From Larix kaempferi (taxonomy: Eukaryota > Streptophyta > Pinopsida > Pinales > Pinaceae), in assembly GCA_027924585.1 (NCBI GenBank), contig BSBM01000436.1, forward strand, positions 12,066,501 to 12,130,500: DNA of 64,000 bases, written 5' to 3'. Below are positions 35,922-51,909 of this stretch, in pieces. A model generated the notes under the pieces. It did no database searches. It was not told the DNA's origin and was given only the letters and a program-made list of their open reading frames with translations. The position numbers and the translations under genes are program-made. Within the stretch, counting starts at the first letter, position 1, and the number at the start of each line of letters is the position of its first letter.

Positions 35922-36508
35922 TTTTTTTTTTTTTTCCTGGAAAAAAAACAGTAATTTTATTTCATCTTTTGAGTACAAAATTAGAAAAAACATCCCTGTC
36001 ACCGGATTCAGAACCGCACCGGAAAACAGCACATAGGCGAAATAGCCCCCACCGTCATTGCATGAGAGAGGCCATACTCCGCATAACACTGTCCACTCCA
36101 TAGTTCGACGCCTTCGCCGCCAGCAGTGGAAAACTAGGGCCTGGAAGACCCCCCTCTGCCGTCACCTAAGAGCCTTGGACGCCGTTGCAAAACCCCGCAT
36201 CTCAGTGTATCGGCGCCGCCGCCACTGTGAAGAATCTGTCGTCACCGATGAGCCATGGATGCTCCACCCTATTGAATGCCCAGCAGCTCAGTGTGCCGCC
36301 GCCGCCGCCACTGTGCATAAACCAATGGGTCGCCGCGCTAAGCACTAACCCCACTCCATGCACCAGAGATCCGTCAACGCTGGGTGCGGGCGGCCATGGA
36401 AAAAACCATGGCCGCCAAGATCGTTTCGAGGGCTGACTTCAAACCCTAGTTGCACTGACTTCAAACCCTAGTTGCAGAGCGATTTTCCCCCGGTTGAAAT
36501 TTTCACCA
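35922..36508 (-). mobile_element. 587-bp non-autonomous poly(A) retroposon (LINE-mobilised) in the G2 LTR
   Basis: Read on the minus strand, it ends with GATGAAATAAAATTACTG, a T-rich stretch, CCAGG and a poly(A) of about 14 (seen as T run 35922-35935). The 13-mers GTCAAACACAAGG (35909-35921) and GTCAACCACAAGG (36509-36521) are a target duplication with one mismatch. The 5' LTR shows the empty site. The body is GC-rich with two CCGCCGCCGCCACTG-like blocks (36205-36230 and 36290-36318) and a perfect 22-bp tandem repeat at 36433-36476. It contains no RT. Its 3' end resembles that of the LINE 158 bp away. Confidence 0.88.
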
Positions 36509-36659
36509 GTCAACCACAAGGGTTTTGTATGGCCTGTGTGGCATCATTCCAACATTAGAAAACATTTAAATATATGTTGTAATCACAACTTAGGTTAATG
36601 CATAGTTTACAATATATATATGCGTGTAGATTTAATAACCTTCCAAAGGTTTATAATAC

Positions 36660-36986
36660 ATGGATATTGACGGGTTTGTTGGGGAATCTGAGGCTCCAAG
36701 AAACAGAAGGAAGAAGTACGTTGAATTAGATACTGAGGATTTTGGTGGCTTCACAGATGATGGATGCTCAGAATTTGTTAGCAGAGCAGACTCCAGGCTG
36801 GTGGATGGATCGATCTCTTCATTAATTACTGACTGGAGACTCCTTGCTCACGGTCAGGATTTTTTCGAGCGATGGTGGTCATCTCTGGCAGAGAGCTCTA
36901 TCTTTAGGGATCGAACTAGGGCTGGGATTCTGAAGCAGAAGCTGTATGAGAACCGGGTCGAAGTCTTGATGTTCGATGCAGCGTAG
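36660..36986 (+). CDS. Upstream reading frame in the LINE 5' region, unknown function
   Basis: A 108-codon frame begins at an ATG inside the target-site duplication (ATACATGGATA), so its start codon is host sequence. It continues into the LINE 5' region: FVGESEAPRNRRKKYVELD, FGGFTDDGCSEFVSRADSRL, and ends KQKLYENRVEVLMFDAA. The composition looks protein-like (a charged, mixed sequence without low complexity). I do not recognise a domain. It may be the tail of a frame that starts further upstream in a longer copy of the LINE, or a short leader peptide. It ends 224 bp before the ORF1 start. Confidence 0.35.
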   Translation: MDIDGFVGESEAPRNRRKKYVELDTEDFGGFTDDGCSEFVSRADSRLVDGSISSLITDWRLLAHGQDFFERWWSSLAESSIFRDRTRAGILKQKLYENRVEVLMFDAA

Positions 36987-37210
36987 CCATTGCTCCTGGC
37001 ATTTGGGCGTGTGTTCAGGGATCCGGATCTGATTTGAAGGCTCATGGAGGGGTGGACTGCATAAACCCAGCGGCTGTGTGTTGGGATCCGAGGGATCCGG
37101 TGTCTTTGGTGGATAGGGGACTGGGCCCTATCTGGGTTTCTTTCGATTTTTTAGCTGACTGCTCGGTCGGGGTCAGGCTTTGTCTGTCGTGAGGGAACCG
37201 CTAGAGCGGT

Positions 37211-39156
37211 ATGGGGAGTGGATATGAGCAGGAGGTGGACTACACCTCGGGTGGGGATTGTGACACAGGGATATTTGATCTTGGAGCAAATATTTCAGCG
37301 GATTATGGGTCGGGGGCTTTGACTAGCCCTTTCTTGTCTGGCAGGGGGATCGGGGATCTACCTGGGTCCGCGGGAGCGATGGATTCGCCGGTCATCTCTC
37401 CCGGGCTGGAGGGTTTCGTGGAGGATTTAGCAACCTTTCGGTCTTCTGCTAGCATTAAGGACAGGCCGGATTTGGCGGGTCTCCTGGGGCGGACGCTGCA
37501 ACCCCAACTGGGGGCTTATACAAATTTTCCTATTCTTTCGGAAGGCCGTGATTACATGCAGTCGGGTGGCGGACCAGCTTCTCTCACTTTCGGTAATCTG
37601 CTTCAGTCAGGGGAACTCCGTGATGTGGAGATACGGGGACCGGTCAGTGGTGGTCAGGGAAACACCAATAGTGCATCTGCTGCGGTGGCATCTGGGGTGG
37701 GCGTACTCCTACCTGATGAAGAACCTTTGATACCTCGTGCAAGGGTTCCTGCACCGGTGGCAAAACATTCTACAAACAAGGTCAAGGAACGGAGAAGGAA
37801 GGACAAACTGGTGTTGGGTGTGGATGTCTCGATGGAGGAAGCGGAGGAATTCTCCCACATAGCTGTGGTCGGACATGCCCGTGGAAAGAGGCTCGGGCGG
37901 GGTTTCCTACAGCGATGGGCAGCCGAGAATTGGAAGGATCTGGTGGCTGCTGCACCGGAGATTAGGGTACTGACGAAGGGTTGGTTCTCCTTTATATTGG
38001 CAAATATTGGAGATGTTGATGCTGTATTAGGCCGACATTGGACGATGCTGGGCGTCCCCATTGTGCTGAAACGATGGTCGCCCTTCTTTGACTCCAAGAC
38101 TGAAAGAATTGACCGTGAACCGATTTGGGTGAAGCTACCAGGGCTCCCCATGCATCTCTGGAATGAATCACGATTTGCTGCCATTGGAAATTTTCTTGGC
38201 GAATACATTTGCGCTGACCACTCCCATACTGAAACAGGTAATTATTCGGTGGCTAAGATCTTGGTCAAAATCGATCTTAGGTTGGGGCTATCGGCTGAGA
38301 TCTCCGTTCAGACAAAGGATGGGGATTTCACACAGATCTTGGACTATGTGGGGGTGCCGTTTCGTTGCCACCGATGTCACGCTATTGGACACCTGGTAGC
38401 AGGGTGCACGCTACCATTTCGGGGTAGAAAATCGCCGGTTGTTCCTGTAGCAGATGTTAGGACTGATACTGCGCAGAAGGGGAGTCCACTGATGGCTGGG
38501 GATCATGAAATTGTGACTACTGTTGCCACTGAGGCTGTCGTATCAATGCAACCTGAGGCATCGTGTGGCATACCAGGTTCCGGGACACTCTTGTCTTCTT
38601 TGGAGAGCGTGGGCTGGGATAATACTCATAGATTGAAGATGGATGGAGTGGGGACTGCATTGGGCTCCACGACATCCTTAACTCGAGCATCCTCCACGAT
38701 GATTCTTGAACAGATCTCTTGTCGGGGCTCATCTCCCCCGGGTAAGTCTCAACATCACTCTTCAAATGATCCGCCCTTTTCTGTCCCCACTGATTTTGGG
38801 GGGGTATGTTTAAAGTCACATTCTACTGTCAGCCCTGTATCACCTTGTACAGTAGCGCCTTGTGTAATACCTGTCACATCTTGTGCTTACACGCCACCTT
38901 TTGTATCCACTCTTCCCTCTCCCAATTCAGTGGGTCGTAGTATCCGGTATGCTCTTAGGAATAGGGTGATCTCTGCTGATGGATCGGGAGGTAGGGGACT
39001 TCCTGAATTGGCTGCAAATACTATGGGAAAAGGTAGGGGACGGAAATCTCACCTGTCCATAGCACAAGATCGAGCAAAAGTTGATTTGGTTATGGGCACA
39101 CTATCCACTATTGAATGGGCACTTAGAGCTGCGAAAACCCTGGAAGGGGGTTTTAT

Positions 39157-39160
<4 letters not shown>
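37211..39160 (+). CDS. LINE ORF1: nucleic-acid-binding protein with DUF4283-like region and CCHC knuckle
   Basis: It has 649 codons. ATG 37211 is the first ATG after an in-frame TAG at 37202-37204. Residues 1-190 are Gly/Ser/Asp-rich and probably disordered. Residues about 195-370 resemble the DUF4283-type domain of plant LINE and zinc-knuckle proteins (GRGFLQRWAAENWKDLV, GWFSFILANIGDVDAVLG, WVKLPGLPMHLWNESRFAAI). A perfect C-x2-C-x4-H-x4-C knuckle, CHRCHAIGHLVAGC, follows at about residues 385-400. The remaining C-terminal part is Ser/Pro/Thr-rich with a basic patch (GKGRGRKSHL). In L1-type elements ORF1 coats the RNA. The stop TGA at 39158-39160 overlaps the ORF2 start. Confidence 0.92.
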
Positions 39161-43785
<4,625 letters not shown>

Positions 43786-45935
43786 TGATGATATTTCATT
43801 GGTCTATATGGCTATGATGGAGCTGTGATGGAGCATTAACTTGCATACATCTGTTCTGTATGGAGACTGAGTATATGATTGTTTGGGTCTCTTAGACCTG
43901 TTAGATACATGTACAGCAATATGTGACAATGTAGGGATCACTATGATTCTATTACATGTGCAGAATGTAAATTTTTTTCAATCTATTGAAATAAAATTAC
44001 GAATTTTTCCATGGAAAAAAAAAAAAAAAATACATGGATATATATATATATATATATATAGTATTGTAAATATATTAACATGGATATATATATGTTGTAT
44101 TATAAATATATTAACAATAATGAAGTATCTATATTGTATACAAACAATAGGTTGGATTTATGTTTGTATTATATATTTGGTAAACAAAGGTTTACAAAAC
44201 ATTTGTATAGTACACTTAATAACCTATTTGAATATGAATAATGAAGATATAGTTTAAAAGCTCATATTATTATATAATCAATATTTTTTTTTACAGAACT
44301 TAGTTATTTAAGAACCAAGCTCATGTGTATAAACTTAATTTGTATGCCAAAAATAAAATAATAATAATAATAATTATTATTATGAAAAAGAAACATTACA
44401 ACTCTACTTCAAATGTTATTAAAAAATTAATATAAAAAAATTAAAAAGAAAAAACATCTTATCAAATTCACATTAAAACCATTATGTCAAACACTAAACT
44501 TGAGTTAGAGTCCATCATAGGGCAACTTTCTTACCTCAATAATGTTGATACATACTAGAACAAGTCGTTTCCAGTGCTGAAAGCCAAAAGAGATAATTGT
44601 TTTGCAGTCCAATGGCTAGTAAAATACGTGTAGTAACCTTCCAAGGCAATAAATTATCGTCAAGGGATGTAAAACTTTGAGTGGAAAATTATCAAGGAAT
44701 AATTTCAAACAACCTAAACTTTATTCATGTTCACTATCATTTAATTTGATAGGACAGTCGAGAGTGAATCGCGATCCCATCACCATATTTTTATAACATC
44801 GCCATATTTTTATAATATTATTGAATGTATATATATTTAGTAACACAACCACTTAACTTGTGGTTGGTGAATAATGATATGCCACAAGTGAGTTACATGT
44901 TATCATTCACCTTTTTTTAGTTAAACTAGTTGTTTGTTAAGAGCCTATTATCCATCCACCAAGACTTATCAATGCATCAGCTACAAGTTCTCCATGCATG
45001 AGCTACCAATTATTTTTATATTTTTTTTTCTTTTATAAAATTGTTTATTTCGAATTTTGAACAGCTGCCATAAAATCAATCTGGACAGTACACTTGTCAC
45101 ATCCTCGTAGAATCTAGGAAAAGTATATATACTTGTCCACCCCAAATTCTAAGATATAAACACCTATTTGTATAAACAAACATATTTTGTATATAAATTC
45201 CATTGATACGTCACTTCAAACAAAAACAAATTGAAGAATCCCAAAGACCAGTGGCAGTCACCCATCTTTTTTGGTGGTGCCAAAGTCACCCGTCATAGTC
45301 AAAATCCTTCTATGAAATCATACCTCTACAGCAATGGTTGTTCACTAATAGATCGTCCAGTTTTATTTTTAATCCACGCGACACCTTATTTTTAATGATC
45401 AGGTTTTATAAGACTTACATAATGAGGCAAGAGTTTGAACGCTCAGTTTATTGATCAACACATGGTGAATCCAATAGTTCAGCTACGGCAAAGTAGTTTC
45501 CAGAATTTCCAATTTTGAATCCACTTGTAATTTGAGCTTTGCTTAATAGAGAAGCCCGGAAAGGCCAGCGATTGAGGACGATTTCCCAGATGGTATTAGA
45601 GCCCCAAGTCGATTGTCTGGTATAATTTTTTTGTTCTAACTTGCTCTGCTTCTAACAAGATTGCTTCATTTGCTTGAGTATTAACTAAGGAGTTGTAGGT
45701 TCTTGAAGAGTATGTATGACACTATGAAGGTGGATGTCCTACGACGATGATTGAAATCACACATGATGAATTATGATTGTTGAGCTCCCACCTTTATGAG
45801 ATGCTTGATCCCTTGGTTCTTCAAGATTACTAATCCCTTATATAATGCCAATGACTTTGCTCGATTGTTGATGGAATCGCCAATCTCCTATGCAAAGCTT
45901 ATTTCCTAATTTCCATTAGTATCAAGAACAATCAC

Positions 45936-46142
45936 TTGTACCTCTTGCCCCTATTTCATTAGTGATATTAATAATAATAAAAATCATATTGCAAGAGGCA
46001 GTTCTTGTACCTCTTGCCCCTATTTCATTAGTGATATTAATAATAATAAAAATCATATTGCAAGAGGTAAGCTTGTTCTTATACCTCTTGTCCTTATCTC
46101 ATTAGGTATATTAATAATAATAAAAATCATATTGCAAGAAGC
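45936..46142 (+). repeat. Three tandem copies of a ~70-bp unit
   Basis: Each unit carries TTGTACCTCTTGCCCCTATT-like text followed by an AATAATAATAAAAATCATATT-like stretch and GCAAGAGG. Copies start near 45936, 46005 and 46079, with periods of 69 and 74 bp. The first two are nearly identical; the third is more diverged. There is no sign of unique spacers, so this is not a CRISPR-like array. Confidence 0.85.
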
Positions 46143-47235
46143 AATAGCTTGAATGGTTGGAAGAAAAGTTCTACACTCTCTTTACCCATGACGGTTGCAA
46201 AGCGGGGGAGAACGCATCAATAGCCCAACCTTGGAACAGGAATCAAGTGGGCCACATATTTGCGATTGGATGTGCCAGGCACATGGCACCCCACACCATG
46301 CAATAATCTTGCAGTGCGGGCATTAAATCGACGATATGGCAGTGGGAGGGTGACGCTAGTCACTCATTTGCATACCAGGGTTGGAAGAGCCAAGACGAAA
46401 GCTTAGTGCAGGAGCACGATGGGAATTCATTTCAACTCTGAGTGGGCAACCATGGCAATCATGGATCTTACCTCCCGGAACTCAAGCCTTGCTCTAAATG
46501 AAATGACTGCTATTCTTTCCATATTTCCTCAACTGGTCCACCTATCTATGTTTGGGTTGCTATGTATTGGAAGCACTGACAGAGTCGAGCTACTCTGTAT
46601 TGGGAACATTGACAGCGTTGGAAGCTTTGAAAGATTCAGGTTGCTATGTATTGGAAGCATTAACATTGTTGGGCTGCGCTGCATGGCGACGCGAACGACG
46701 GGTCGAAAGAAAGGAAAGGAGCCAACAAATCCTAACGAGCTCAACAGGGAACAAAAGAAGGCGACTCGGGCTACAAGATACTATAAGGAATCCACCCCCC
46801 ATGCCATCAAATTGGAAATCGAAGCCACGGAATGACTAATACTGAATGAGAGCGCCACCTTCCAAGAATGGAGGAATTCAATGAAATGGTTGACTGGGTT
46901 CAGGACCCTAGGGACACCAGATCTACACTGGCCCTCTAAGGTTGTTCCTTGGCAATGTATTGGGTAATGAAACCGCTAATGGGTCGGGATCTCATTGACA
47001 TAAAAGGAAATCGCTAGCCTCAAAGTAGAGTTGAAGGAGTTGCAAACTGTATCTAGAATTGTGAATGCGAAGCTAAACATAATTGGGCACCACCTGGGAG
47101 TGGAGTTCATGGCCAAGACACCTCCTGAAGGCCATACTCCAAAATTTACCCTTCTCATCATTGAGACTGGTGAGGAAAACCTTGAATCCAGTCCATCTAC
47201 ACGCTAGTTGGATTACATTTTCTTATTCCAGGTTA

Positions 47236-47297
47236 CTATGTCATATGGTTATGATTTTTTCCATAGCTATGTCATATGGTTATGATTTTTTCCATAG
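47236..47297 (+). repeat. Perfect 31-bp tandem duplication
   Basis: The unit starts CTATGTCATATGGTTATG and ends TTTCCATAG, and is present twice, head to tail, without mismatch. It is a simple recent duplication in otherwise unassigned sequence. Confidence 0.9.
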
Positions 47298-48628
47298 CTG
47301 ATCTAAAGTATAGTTATAGCAGTAGTGATGGCCTTCAACCATTTTATACTTATAGGCACTTCAACAACCTCATTTTTGCTATTTTGAACAAGGCAATGAA
47401 AGATATATAGATTACTCAAACTTTGTACTTCGGCTTGGTTTCCCTAAGAGGCAGACTGAAGCACACTCTAAACTTGACTTAAAAATGCTAGTAGCAGGTT
47501 GTACTAGTATGTTATTTTCCTTTTTAATACAAGGCTCATACTCTTACAAAAAAAATTCTACACTCCTTCACCCGAGTTCAAATCCCCAATGAGACATTGG
47601 CCCATTGTATCTTGGTTGAAAGGATAGGCACCCCCTTTTGGGACACCTTGGCCTTAGGTTGAGACTCATCCTTCCTCTTAGGTGTGGCTTGCAAGTTGTT
47701 GCAACTAGCCTATTATTTATAGTGGCAGCCAATAGGATTTACCAATTCCCTTTAGACTATAGGACCAAGGTGTCCTTATTTTCAACATAACAATTAGTTA
47801 TAGTTGACAGATATAATGGGTGGTCACTATTATCGATAATTTTGGGGTTGAACATTGAAGGGAAACTCATCCCACAACCTATCAAAGTATGATTCCTCAA
47901 AGTTTATCCCAATATATGAATTAATAAGAAATACTTCTCAACGACAAGTAGGGTAACTAGGATTTTCAGAATTGCATGTGAATTTTCATCATGCTTTAAT
48001 CAAGTTCAAGATTGAGTTCGTTCTACGTGAAGAGAAGGGGAGGAATTCAACTCATAATTGTTCTATTGAATAACAGGAGTTGTGGGAGCACGAGAGTCTA
48101 TCCCCAACGTGTAGTTGATGATCACTTCCTCGAAGAACAACATATTGCCAATAGTGATCAAAATTGAACCCTTCCTAGGCCTTTCAAGGGGTTCAAACCC
48201 TTCATATAAGGGTAATTCACAAAACACCCTTCAAAAGAAAATTGAGATCACAAATCATTTATGAAGGGTAACAAATATGATAAAGTTTTGAAAGAAGAGT
48301 CATAATTTCAAGAACCTATCAATATCCTCATTTTCAATGATTGGTTGCTCATTGAAAATTGTACCTTTAGTATTATATGAGGACTATTTCCAATCATGAC
48401 CAAGATTTAGGATTCAACACATAATACTTGTGTTTGGAATCTAAAGATTAAAATCATGTGTATTCTCATTGGATCTCATCTATTTCCTGACACATTATAC
48501 CCTTCCACAACATTAAATCCTTCACATATGTCATGCCTAGATAATCATCCCACCATATTGTCTTATGCACCATTTTAAGTGTCACTTAATGAGAGCTTCC
48601 TTAAGAAACTTGGACACAATGTCTTTTT

Positions 48629-50169
48629 TGTTAAATGTACTGCATCATGAGACATTCTCCAAACCAATCTTGTGCAACCAAGATTGATCCTCCCATATAG
48701 AGGTGAGCACTTTTATTTCCTTCCGTGTAAAGGTTATTCATCTCGTATAGAGGTAATTGATCAAAGTAATGATGTTGTAAAGTATTGTTGGACAAGGCTC
48801 CAGACTTGTGTGTCAATTCATGATTCTCATGTGAACCTTCTGTATAAAGGTATCCATGGAATGGACCTCCCATATAGAGGTGGACCTTTCGTATAAAAGT
48901 CATGCTTTACTTGTTAAAATCATATAATGTTGTGTGATATATTATTACCCATGGTCACCAGTTGCTATTAAGTCTCCTCTAGAGATTGATCACCTTTAAA
49001 GTGAATTACTTTAGCGTATGATCATTTGGTCTGGAATAATATACTATGATCACAACATCTTATAATTCTTCTTAGTATAATGTAATCTGATGGATAATTA
49101 AAGTTAGCACATATTGACCATGCAGTAAAATATAAAGAGATAAAGATAAATGCATAGAGAAAAAGAGAATTATAATTGATCAGGAGATGACTAAGTGAAC
49201 TCGAATTATCAAGCTTCAGTTAAAGCCACAAGGTATGCCTCAGTTAACTAAAGAACTCATAGTGGTCACTACAAGTAAATCAATAAGCGTGATTTTAGTT
49301 AATAATATTTAACTAAGTGTTAAATAAGAAGGACTAATTAACTAACTTTGTTTTCACTTTAGTTAAACTAAAAGACGATACTTCAGTAAATCAAGGAGAA
49401 CTCGAATTGATCACTACAGTGATGTTATTAAGAAAGAATCAGTTAAAGAGAGTTAACTAAGTGACAAAAAAGAAGATCTAGTTAACTAAGTGTTATTGCA
49501 TGATGACACTTATGTTAAACTAAAAGATGACACTTGAGTTGTGACACTTGCATGATGACACTTAAGTTAGCCGCCTAACTAAGTGGGCAAACTTTCAGTT
49601 AAGGGGCTAGTTCATCCTAAGAGACAATTCAGTGAGATAAAGCACTGCATGAGAAGTGGGGCGCACTTCTTCATGCAAGATTGTTACATCCAGACTGAGG
49701 GCGAGTTCATCCTGAAGTTAGGTGAAGTCGGTGCATGAGAAGAATGTATAAATATGTTATACGCGATTAATGAATTCAATGCGAAGCGAATTCTCTTCTC
49801 CATTGAAGGAAAGGCACTTCTCTTTGTGCAGGTTATTGTTCTTGCTTGTTATTGATGTGTTGGGAACATTGGAAAACACGTATGATTGATCTCTCTTCTC
49901 TATTTGCTTATGTATCTTCACCAAGAGTGTTTTGGTGATCTCTTATCTTCCGAAAGCAATCTGCTATGTTGTAAAAGAAAGCATTCTCTTCTATCCATTA
50001 TATATATTGAGAAGAATTGTTGGGGTTTCTATTCTCATAGTTTTGAGTATTTTCCCCAGGGTATATCTTGTGTTATGGATGTATGAATTCCATGTAATTG
50101 AATTGTCTCATTGTTTCAAATTTCTTCATCTAAAAGAATTAAAGATCAAATATCAACCAAATATTAACA
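48629..50169 (+). repeat. 5' LTR of the copia element
   Basis: It runs from TGTTAAATGTACTGC to AATATTAACA, 1541 bp, immediately followed by the primer site. It aligns with 55149-56207. Two internal repeat systems stand out: TATAGAGGT/TATAAAGGT words between 48690 and 48902, and AGTTAACTAAGTG-type words between about 49190 and 49600 (see findings). Confidence 0.92.
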
Positions 50170-50181
50170 TGGTATCGGAGC
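50170..50181 (+). other. Primer-binding site of the copia element
   Basis: TGGTATCGGAGC directly follows the LTR end. It differs by one base from the usual initiator Met tRNA complement TGGTATCAGAGC. Confidence 0.85.
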
Positions 50182-50264
50182 TCAAGGCGTGAAGGATCTC
50201 ATTTTTTGCATGCCAGCTAGAGCCTACGTAGATCCTAAGAAGTTGAGCACAAGATTTGAAGACT

Positions 50265-51909
50265 ATGGCATCAATCTCTGTACGATCGGAAGACCGTCTT
50301 GAGGGCATCTCAAACTTCAACACTTGGAAGGATAGGATTCTCAACATCCTAGAGTAACATGACTTGGATAGATACATATCCATTGTGGTGGAGGAGCCTA
50401 CAACTAATGCAGGGCATATAAACTTCAACTCAAGCAACTTCCTACTAGCTATTTCTATTTACCATTACCTGAGTCTAAAATATTTCCTCATGAATACACC
50501 CATTAGATTCACAACCAAATGCTACATTTTTATTGGAAATGATATGCAAAGGATCATACTTCCACAAATCAGAAGAGGAGGGACATCCTGCTGGAGATGG
50601 GGAGGAGCGAGCAGGAGGAATATGACAACGTCGTGGTTTAACAACCAAAGGTAACCTAATTATTACCATATGTAGCGGCTATACCAATTGTACCATTCGA
50701 TCAAGGTGGGATAAATGTTAGTGATACTTCCCTCTTCAAAGGCATCAGAAGCAGTAAGAAAATGAATAAACCAGTAAACATGTCCTCTCAAGGGATAAAA
50801 TCCTTGCTTTCGACACAGTATTGTTCTGCCAATTTATTGGGATCAAATGCATTCTGAGTTAAAAAGTAGGAGTGATTATGTATATCATTCCATCCATGGG
50901 TACTCAGGTTCGTTCAAAGACTCTATAATTTATTCATCGGAATGAAACATTGGACTACTAGAGCTCGATAAGTCATGTTCAGTCGTTTAAACAACAGAGA
51001 CATAAGGAGATCGTGCACTAGAAGGTCCTGAGCTTGGCGATACCAGCTACATGCAGCCAGTAAAGATGTGAAAGGTGAACATTGGCACAGAATAAAATCT
51101 GAAGTTTGTCGATATATATAGGAGATTACTGGGATGAGGAGACAGTCGGAAAGATTGCTGACCTACTGCATGAATATAAATACTTATTCCCAACGAAGTT
51201 TACAGAGATGAAAGGAATTGCTAGAGAACTCGAAGAGATTAAAATTCCTTTGAATCTTGGTACTAAACCAGTCAAGCAGAGGCCTTACAGAATGAATCTG
51301 CAATACAAAGAATAAGGTATGGCCAAACGGATCATCTATGATTCATTAAAAGATACCTTGATGCTCGTGATCACACTGATGAAGACTGCAAAAGAATGTT
51401 ATGATGCATTGACTAATCTATATGAGAAGAAGGCCCCAACTCAAAAGAGGGCATTGAAGAACAAGTTACGAAACCTTAATATGGAGAAAGATGAGACACT
51501 GGCCTCCTTCTTCACTAAGATCTCTCAGGTAAGAGATCACCTTGTTAACATTGGATTTGTAGTGGATGAATACGATCTCATACAAACCGTCATTGAAGGT
51601 TTCCCATCTTCATGGGAGACATTCTTGGTTGCTATCAATGGCCGAGGAGTGTAACCTAGTTTCAAAATATTGTGGCATGACTATATCCAAGAGGAAGGGC
51701 AAATCCAAAGCAAACCTATGTGCACTAAAGAAGAAAATATTGCCCTCACAGCAAGAATGAAGAAAGGAAAGAAACCCTTATTCCAAAAGAAGTTCTCTCA
51801 TCCAAAGAAGAAGGATTTCAACAAAGGCTTTGACAATTCAAAATCTAAATGCTTCAATTGCAACAAGAAAGGCCATTTCTCAAGAGATTGCAAAGCAAAG
51901 CAAAAATGA
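50265..51909 (+). pseudogene. Copia gag, split by a gypsy-derived insertion
   Basis: The N-terminus starts at ATG 50265 (MASISVRSEDRLEGISNFNT, WKDRILNILE, stop, HDLDRYISIVVEEPTTNAG), the usual copia gag opening. Similarity stops near 50414 and resumes at about 51319 with MAKRIIYDSLKDTLMLVITL, TAKECYDALTNLYEKK, NKLRNLNMEKDETLASFFTK and ENVIEGF-type text. A frame change near 51650 leads to the CCHC knuckle CFNCNKKGHFSRDC at about 51850 and a stop at 51909. The intervening ~900 bp includes a gypsy RT fragment. Removing it would rejoin the UBN2-type gag core. Non-functional. Confidence 0.85.
51100..51315 (+). pseudogene. Gypsy RT-start fragment inside copia gag
   Basis: The frame reads GDYWDEETVGKIADLLHEYK, YLFPTKFTEMKGIARELEE, IKIPLNLGTKPVKQRPYRMN and QYKE before a stop. 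It is clearly related to the minus-strand gypsy element at 378-1043 (DYWDDATVAQIADLLHEYQD, FAEMKGI) and keeps the RPYR motif that is lost there. It ends precisely where copia gag text resumes. It is too short to be functional. Confidence 0.85.

Larger units (their letters stand above)
44406..48628. other. Unassigned region between G2 and the copia element
   Basis: I find no gene with convincing motifs. TGGTATTAGAGCC at 45591 resembles a copia primer site, preceded by GATTTCCCAGA, and may be a trace of an old element. The region holds three sets of short tandem repeats (45936-46142, 46550-46680, 47236-47297). An open frame of 138 codons at 46419-46835 runs through the second repeat and ends in a basic stretch (TTGRKKGKEPTNPNELNREQ); I cannot assign it. 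Confidence 0.45.

Noticed and set aside
44038-44060. TA-rich run at the LINE 3' junction as a regulatory element
   Set aside because: The same run exists in the 5' LTR of G2 without the LINE, so it is a microsatellite of the target.
45591-45603. TGGTATTAGAGCC as a definite copia primer site
   Set aside because: The LTR to its left cannot be delimited and no gag follows; kept only as a hint in the region description.
45936-46142. Regular repeats that superficially resemble a repeat-spacer array
   Set aside because: Whole units repeat head to tail, including the AATAATAATA part; there are no unique spacers, and the context is plant retroelement DNA.
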